Below are positions 33,832 to 38,173 of a stretch of 38,173 bases of DNA, piece by piece. Source of the DNA: Alphaproteobacteria bacterium. GTDB lineage: Bacteria; Pseudomonadota; Alphaproteobacteria; M2410. A model generated the notes under the pieces. It was not told the DNA's origin, did no database searches, and saw only the letters and a program-made list of their open reading frames with translations. The stretch is from contig JAUWTJ010000036.1 of the NCBI GenBank assembly GCA_030614785.1, forward strand, positions 1 to 38,173, read 5' to 3'. The stretch's first letter is position 1; each line of letters begins with the position of its first letter. A program made the position numbers and the translations under genes.

Positions 33832-35659
33832 GATCGTTTGTGCGCGGCGGCATCAGCGCATTGAGCGGCAGGTCATGGGTGGCAGGACGGCCTTCAAGCA
33901 CCTCAAGGCAGGACTTTGCGATTTCGCTTAGCGCATCCGCCAGTGGCTGATTTTCCTGTAGGCTTGGGAGCCGGGCGGTTTCTGAGCGAAAGGCGTCCCT
34001 GAGCCCGACAAGACGTTTCAATTCAACAATAAGAGGGGTCCTGTCGCCCGCCAGCGCCGCATCAACCAGTGCTTCAAACCTGTGCATGGCGTCTGTCTCG
34101 GGCAGCAATGTTTCAATCAACCGCGAAAATGGCGCGGTGACATCGTGCGGCGCTTCTGCCCGGTTCATCACAAAGTAATAGACCAGCGGCGCGGTATAGT
34201 CCCGCAGGAGTGCAACAGAAGGCGGAATGTTGCCGCCGCAAAGGCGCTCCGCCAGCCGCTTCGGCGCGTCAAGGTCAGCGCAGCCAAGCCTCTCCATCCG
34301 GTCCTGCGCTGCCATGATCCGCAGCCACGGCGACGGCACATCGGAAGTGCCCTGCGGCGACCAGAAGCGCGCGGCGAGAGCAAGGGCGCCAGGCCAGATA
34401 ATGGCTTCCACATTGTCCGGGTTCATCACCTCGGTCCAGACGCAGGCTTCCGCGCCAATCACATTGCGCCGGGGATCCTCCGGCTCCGGATCAATGGCGT
34501 AGTAGTCCTCGGCTCTCAGAAAATGATCAAGATAATAGCTTGTCGAAACAATGAGCGGGTAGCCATCGAAAATCTTGTTCGAGGCCGGCGTCATCCAGGG
34601 CTGAATAACGGTGTCTTTTGGCGGCGCGCCTTCGGCAACTTCCTCCCAGCCAATGGCCTTCTTGCCGTGTTTCTTCAATTCCTTCAAAACCCGGGCGGTG
34701 AAATGCGCCTGCAGCGCCCTGTTGTCTGCCAGGTCCCTGGCTTTCATGAAAGCCTGCACCCCCTCGTCCGCATCCCAGGCCTTGCCGGTCACCTCGTCGC
34801 CGCCGAAATGCCAGTACGGGTCGGGGAAGAGCGCGGCCATCTCGCCGATAAAGTCCTCAAGGAAGCGGTCCATGTGTGCCGACGCCGGGTTCATTTCATC
34901 GTCAAAGACCCCGGAGGTCTTGCGCAGTTCTGTTCGCGGTTTTCCGGTCGCAAGCTCCTGGTAGGCGAGGGTGAAACATGTCGAATGGCCCGGCATGTTG
35001 AATTCAGGGACAAGGCGGACACCGCGCTCGGCGGCAAACGTGATCAAGTTCGCGATCTCGTCCTGAGTGTAGTATTCGCCGTTTGAAGCAATCGTGTGCA
35101 GGCGTGGAAAGTTTTTGCTTTCAACACGAAAGCCCTGGTTGTTGGAGAGCCCGAGGTGCAGCACATTCAGCTTGGCCCGCCCCATGCCATCCACCATGCG
35201 TTTGACCAACTCAAGCGGCATGAAGTGCCGCGCCACATCAAGCATCAGCCCGCGCCACTTGAAGCGAGGTTCATCACTTATGGTGCAACAGGGAAAGACA
35301 ACCCCGTCTCCATCCGGGCGCGCCAGCTGCAGGAGCGTCTGGAGACCATAGTAGATACCAGTTCGTCGATGTGCAGAAATCCGAATGCCCTGCGCGCTGA
35401 TTTCAAGTTCGTAACTTTCATTGTCGCCGAAGGTCGGCAGGTCCTTTCCTGTGTCTAAACAATCAATCTCAATATGTGCAGGACCAGACGGAAGAGGCTG
35501 CTTGACAAGGACCGTTGCAGTCAGCCTTTCCAAGTTTGATATCAAGTTTGTTGACAGGCTTCCGAAGCCCGGTGCCGAGACCTCGACAACCCCCTGGAGC
35601 CGGAACTCGCCAGGAGAAATTGTCAGGCTTTTCGGTGTCGGCAACAGCGTCGGTTCCAT
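33695..35659 (-). CDS. GH20 beta-N-acetylhexosaminidase-like protein with altered conserved residues
   Basis: 654 residues from ATG 35659. An N-terminal GH20b-type domain precedes the barrel (LMLDVARHFMP at 138-148). The catalytic acid/base pair is intact: Asp288-Glu289 in HFGGDEV. However, the strand usually written SDDQGWR is SNNQGFR (Asn173, Asn174), the preceding His is Gly170, and the usual PEIDMPGH is PEFNMPGH (Asn221). Family chemistry is removal of terminal GlcNAc/GalNAc with neighbouring-group assistance. No signal peptide, so cytoplasmic. Starts 14 bases after ppa. Its 3' end overlaps the convergent retropepsin gene by 137 bases. Confidence 0.85.
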   Translation of the reverse strand: MEPTLLPTPKSLTISPGEFRLQGVVEVSAPGFGSLSTNLISNLERLTATVLVKQPLPSGPAHIEIDCLDTGKDLPTFGDNESYELEISAQGIRISAHRRTGIYYGLQTLLQLARPDGDGVVFPCCTISDEPRFKWRGLMLDVARHFMPLELVKRMVDGMGRAKLNVLHLGLSNNQGFRVESKNFPRLHTIASNGEYYTQDEIANLITFAAERGVRLVPEFNMPGHSTCFTLAYQELATGKPRTELRKTSGVFDDEMNPASAHMDRFLEDFIGEMAALFPDPYWHFGGDEVTGKAWDADEGVQAFMKARDLADNRALQAHFTARVLKELKKHGKKAIGWEEVAEGAPPKDTVIQPWMTPASNKIFDGYPLIVSTSYYLDHFLRAEDYYAIDPEPEDPRRNVIGAEACVWTEVMNPDNVEAIIWPGALALAARFWSPQGTSDVPSPWLRIMAAQDRMERLGCADLDAPKRLAERLCGGNIPPSVALLRDYTAPLVYYFVMNRAEAPHDVTAPFSRLIETLLPETDAMHRFEALVDAALAGDRTPLIVELKRLVGLRDAFRSETARLPSLQENQPLADALSEIAKSCLEVLEGRPATHDLPLNALMPPRTNDLTGVLEAVSRRRKADLRVLLQETNIAILPALRRVLESADPGATPC

Positions 35660-35673
35660 CACACCCCCCACGA

Positions 35674-36207
35674 TCAAGCCTGGTCTTTCGCCTGGCTGAT
35701 CGAGGCCAGGATCATCGCGCGGGTCGCGTCGGCGTCCTCCCAGCCCGTCAGCTTGACCCACTTGTTGGGCTCAAGATCCTTATAGTGGGCAAAAAAGTGG
35801 GAGATCTGATCGAGCAGGATCTGCCGCAGATCCTTGTAGGACTGAATGTTGGAGTAATAGGGGTGAAGCGCGTCGGCTGGCACCGCGATAACCTTTTCGT
35901 CCATGCCCGCCTCATCTTCCATCACCAGCATCCCCACAGGGCGCGAGCGGATGATCGCACCCGGAATGACCGGCGTTGGCCCCGCGACCAGAACATCGAC
36001 CGGGTCACCGTCGGCGGCCAGCGTATGGGGAATGAAGCCGTAGTTGCACGGATAGAACATCGCGGTATGCAAAAAGCGATCAACGAAGATCGCGCCGCTT
36101 TCCTTGTCGAGTTCATATTTCACCGGCGCGCCGCCGAGCGGCACTTCGATCATCACGTTCACTTCATCCGGCGGATTGGTTCCAACGGAAATTTTCGACA
36201 TGTCCAT
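35674..36207 (-). CDS. ppa: Inorganic pyrophosphatase (family I, soluble)
   Basis: 177 residues from the ATG at 36207, matching the family size in alphaproteobacteria; the longer reading to 36303 would run back into GH1. Active-site motifs are visible: [35 protein letters not shown] and DGDPVDVLV (Mg2+-binding Asp residues), then KDL and [12 protein letters not shown]. It hydrolyses pyrophosphate to phosphate in the cytoplasm. AAAGAG precedes the start. It sits 13 bases after GH1 and 14 before GH20 on the same strand, an unusual place for a housekeeping gene. Confidence 0.96.
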   Translation of the reverse strand: MDMSKISVGTNPPDEVNVMIEVPLGGAPVKYELDKESGAIFVDRFLHTAMFYPCNYGFIPHTLAADGDPVDVLVAGPTPVIPGAIIRSRPVGMLVMEDEAGMDEKVIAVPADALHPYYSNIQSYKDLRQILLDQISHFFAHYKDLEPNKWVKLTGWEDADATRAMILASISQAKDQA

Positions 36208-36220
36208 GGTGCGGCTCTTT

Positions 36221-37543
36221 CTATTTGAGACGCCGCGATTGAACCACATCGCGGTACCAGTTGTAAGAGGCCTTGGGCGTGCGGGCTTGCGTCCCATAGT
36301 CAATGCGCACCAGCCCGAAGCGTGGTGCGTAGCCCCGGGTCCACTCGAAGCTGTCGGTCAGTGACCACGCGAAGTAACCTTTCAACCTGGCGCCCTTGTC
36401 CATGGCATCAAGACAGGCATTGAGGTTTTCAGCCAGATAATTGATCCGGTCGGGGTCTTCGACAGAGCCATTGAGTTCAGGCTTGTCGGCAAAGGCGCCG
36501 CCGTTTGCGGTGATGTAAAGATCAAGCCCGGGACAGGTCTGGCTCATGTGCGCCGCCAGTTTGCCGATCCCTTCGGGCCAGATTTCGAGCCCCGTCTCGG
36601 TCAACGGCGCGCCGTCCGGTGGCCCGGCCTCGCGGTAGCCCCGGGGGGTGTCCGCGGCCCGGATGCGCTTGCGGGTATAGTGATTGAGCCCGAGAAAATC
36701 CAGAGCGCACAACGTTTTGCCCAGGTCGCCGTCGTGGATGAACGGCAGCAGGCGCTCATAGATCGCTTCGGGGTAGGTGCCGTGCAGCAGCGGATCGAGA
36801 ACCGCCCGCTCATGCCAGTCTCTCGCCTTTTCGCAGGCCGCAAAGTCCTCTTCCTCTTGCCGCGCCGGCTCTATCCATGGCGCCTCGATGGCGGTGCCGA
36901 TGCGCAGTTCGTGCTTCAGGCTGCGCAGCGCTTCGGCCCCCAGACCCGCAGCAAGGTTGAGATGATGCATCGCTGCATGATGCATATCGGCGGGCGAAAG
37001 GTCCCGGTGCCGCGTACCAAGCACATTGGTCAGAGCGGCGCTGGTCGACGGTTCGTTCATAAGGATGTGGTTTTTCACCCGGTCCGCAATCCGCGCGCCC
37101 ATCTCGCCGACATAGTCAGCATACCAATAAGCCACGTCGCGCGACGCCCAGCCGCCCTTGATATGAAGCTTCTGCGGTAAATCGAAATGATGGTAGCAAA
37201 CCCACGGCGTAATGCCGCGCTCAAGTGCCGTGTCGATCAGCCGATCATAAAAATCAACGCCTTCGCGGTTGATCGCGCCCGAGCCACCGGGAAAAATTCG
37301 CGGCCACGAAATCGAAAACCGCCACGCATCAAGCCCGAGTTCGGCCATCAGGTCGATGTCTTCGCCATACCGGTGATAATGATCGCACGCCACATCGCCG
37401 TGATCATCGCCCGCAATATTGCCCGGCAAGTGGCAAAACCGGTCCCAGACGCTCTCCCCGCGCCCGCCCGCGCGCACCGCCCCCTCGGTCTGATAGGCCG
37501 AGGTCGAGACGCCGAAAATGAAGTCAGAAGGAAAGTCGGGCAT
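36221..37543 (-). CDS. GH1 beta-glucosidase homologue lacking the nucleophile glutamate
   Basis: 440 residues covering a full GH1 barrel: Gln18/Glu20 (QTEG), [12 protein letters not shown] (74-85), acid/base Glu164 in LMNEPS, NHYTRKR, and the C-terminal [15 protein letters not shown] aglycone and sugar-binding Glu/Trp. The nucleophile motif usually ITENG reads YITANGG: Ala346, codon GCA at 36508-36506, one base from GAA. With the nucleophile gone, normal retaining hydrolysis is not expected, while sugar binding residues remain. It may be a binding/regulatory pseudoenzyme, use a different mechanism, or reflect a base error. GGAG precedes ATG at good spacing. Confidence 0.9.
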   Translation of the reverse strand: MPDFPSDFIFGVSTSAYQTEGAVRAGGRGESVWDRFCHLPGNIAGDDHGDVACDHYHRYGEDIDLMAELGLDAWRFSISWPRIFPGGSGAINREGVDFYDRLIDTALERGITPWVCYHHFDLPQKLHIKGGWASRDVAYWYADYVGEMGARIADRVKNHILMNEPSTSAALTNVLGTRHRDLSPADMHHAAMHHLNLAAGLGAEALRSLKHELRIGTAIEAPWIEPARQEEEDFAACEKARDWHERAVLDPLLHGTYPEAIYERLLPFIHDGDLGKTLCALDFLGLNHYTRKRIRAADTPRGYREAGPPDGAPLTETGLEIWPEGIGKLAAHMSQTCPGLDLYITANGGAFADKPELNGSVEDPDRINYLAENLNACLDAMDKGARLKGYFAWSLTDSFEWTRGYAPRFGLVRIDYGTQARTPKASYNWYRDVVQSRRLK

Positions 37544-37633
37544 ATATCAAGCTCCGGGGTGTGTTATGATTGCGGAGTACCATATAGTTGCAAACATCTC
37601 CTCGCTCACATGGATTAGCTGAGTTTATAGATC

Positions 37634-38173
37634 ATGCCTCAAAATGACAAAATGAATTTGACAGAAATCTACGACAAGAAGTTTGAAGAGTGGTGGAAAG
37701 AAGGTTGGGATTGGGACAATCTGTCACCTGAACAAAAGGAATATTGGATTGCCGAAAAGGACCATCTTATTGCATTTGCTGGAAAACAGTGGACAAGATT
37801 CCATCTGCCACTTCGCGATATAGACGGTAATGCTAGTCCAAAGAACCGGGGGTTCAAAGACCCGGAACTGCGATGGTCGGATTCAAAACATCAAAAGCTA
37901 TTGGATGATATTTCTGCTCGCCTAACGGAATCAAGAAGGAGTCTGCGTGACACTGCGAGACTTTCAGGGATCGTTGTTTCCGAGTCTCTGGAGATTAGTG
38001 AGGCGGTGATTGAGAGATCGGTCCTTTTGGAATCAGCCCGTTTTGAGAAGGCGATAAACTTTTACGGCGTTTCATTTCAGGAGTCTGTCAATCTTCGAGA
38101 TTCCTCGTTTTACGAGCTTGCCGACATGAGAGGGTGTGCTTTTCTTGGTTCTTTGACACTAAGTCGATCATTG
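37634..38173 (+). CDS. Pentapeptide-repeat-like protein (start only; runs off the window)
   Basis: Open frame of 180 codons with no stop before the window ends. The N-terminal 60 residues are Trp/Glu/Lys-rich (KKFEEWWKEGWDWDN), followed by a helical section around residue 90, then from about 130 a run of repeating hydrophobic/Phe-centred units (ESARFEKAINFYGVSFQESV, then NLRDSSFYELADMRGC), the pattern of pentapeptide or related right-handed beta-helix repeats. Base composition is AT-richer than the rest of the window, suggesting a different origin. It is divergent from GH1 by 90 bases; ribosome site is weak. Confidence 0.55.
   Translation, partial: MPQNDKMNLTEIYDKKFEEWWKEGWDWDNLSPEQKEYWIAEKDHLIAFAGKQWTRFHLPLRDIDGNASPKNRGFKDPELRWSDSKHQKLLDDISARLTESRRSLRDTARLSGIVVSESLEISEAVIERSVLLESARFEKAINFYGVSFQESVNLRDSSFYELADMRGCAFLGSLTLSRSL

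Overview
The window reads as ordinary chromosome from a moderately high-GC alphaproteobacterium. Supporting signs are the gene families (fused-operon methylmalonyl-CoA mutase mutA-mutB, LuxR/LuxI quorum sensing, SoxC-type sulfite dehydrogenase, 177-residue inorganic pyrophosphatase, YggT/DUF167/FolD order), a CtrA-like site and a PEP-CTERM surface protein. I cannot name the genus; a marine or aquatic lineage is only a guess. No tRNA, rRNA, CRISPR array or intact transposase was seen.

Layout. 1-1.1 kb: tail of an unknown gene and an ACAD10/11-like phosphotransferase. 1.2-4.1 kb (minus): a four-gene unit luxR, luxI, a 74-residue small protein and a soluble hybrid histidine kinase, locally AT-richer near luxR. 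4.1-5.6 kb: decayed DNA with a UPF0016 membrane-protein remnant, an intact YdhR-like gene and the C-terminal remnant of a Slam/DUF560 outer-membrane barrel. 5.6-10 kb: kbl-tdh (threonine to glycine plus acetyl-CoA) divergent from fhs (formate to 10-formyl-THF). 10-11 kb: a second, almost erased YdhR copy and a PEP-CTERM protein with three near-identical 54-residue repeats. 11.2-15.3 kb: mutA-mutB. 15.5-18.4 kb: an exported S9 peptidase, a truncated tandem paralogue and a FliL-like protein. 18.4-19.4 kb: repeat-rich intergenic DNA (a nested palindrome, a double-hairpin element and a CtrA-like box) before an orphan FlgC-like rod protein. 19.4-24.8 kb: a D-amino-acid dehydrogenase-like flavoprotein, a CheY-like regulator, a nitroreductase, soxC with a lipoprotein cytochrome c, and a sulfotransferase. 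25-29.1 kb: a polyprenyl-glycan cassette (GT2, GT-C, methyltransferase, GtrA) preceded by a 44-residue membrane peptide. 29.1-32.6 kb: an SDR, YggT, a DUF167 gene broken by a stop codon, folD and an aldo/keto reductase. 32.7-37.5 kb: a double-domain retropepsin-like protein converging on a GH1-ppa-GH20 operon. 37.6 kb to end: the start of an AT-rich pentapeptide-repeat-like gene that runs off the window.

How genes work together. Kbl/Tdh, Fhs and FolD all feed glycine and one-carbon folate metabolism. MutAB handles propionyl-CoA-derived methylmalonyl-CoA. The lux unit probably couples acyl-homoserine-lactone sensing to a phosphorelay whose kinase lacks its own membrane sensor. The most striking sequence-level anomalies are a GH1 glycosidase whose nucleophile Glu is Ala (residue 346), and in the same operon a GH20 enzyme with Asn at three positions that are normally Asp. 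Gene decay recurs: five remnants or broken genes were found.
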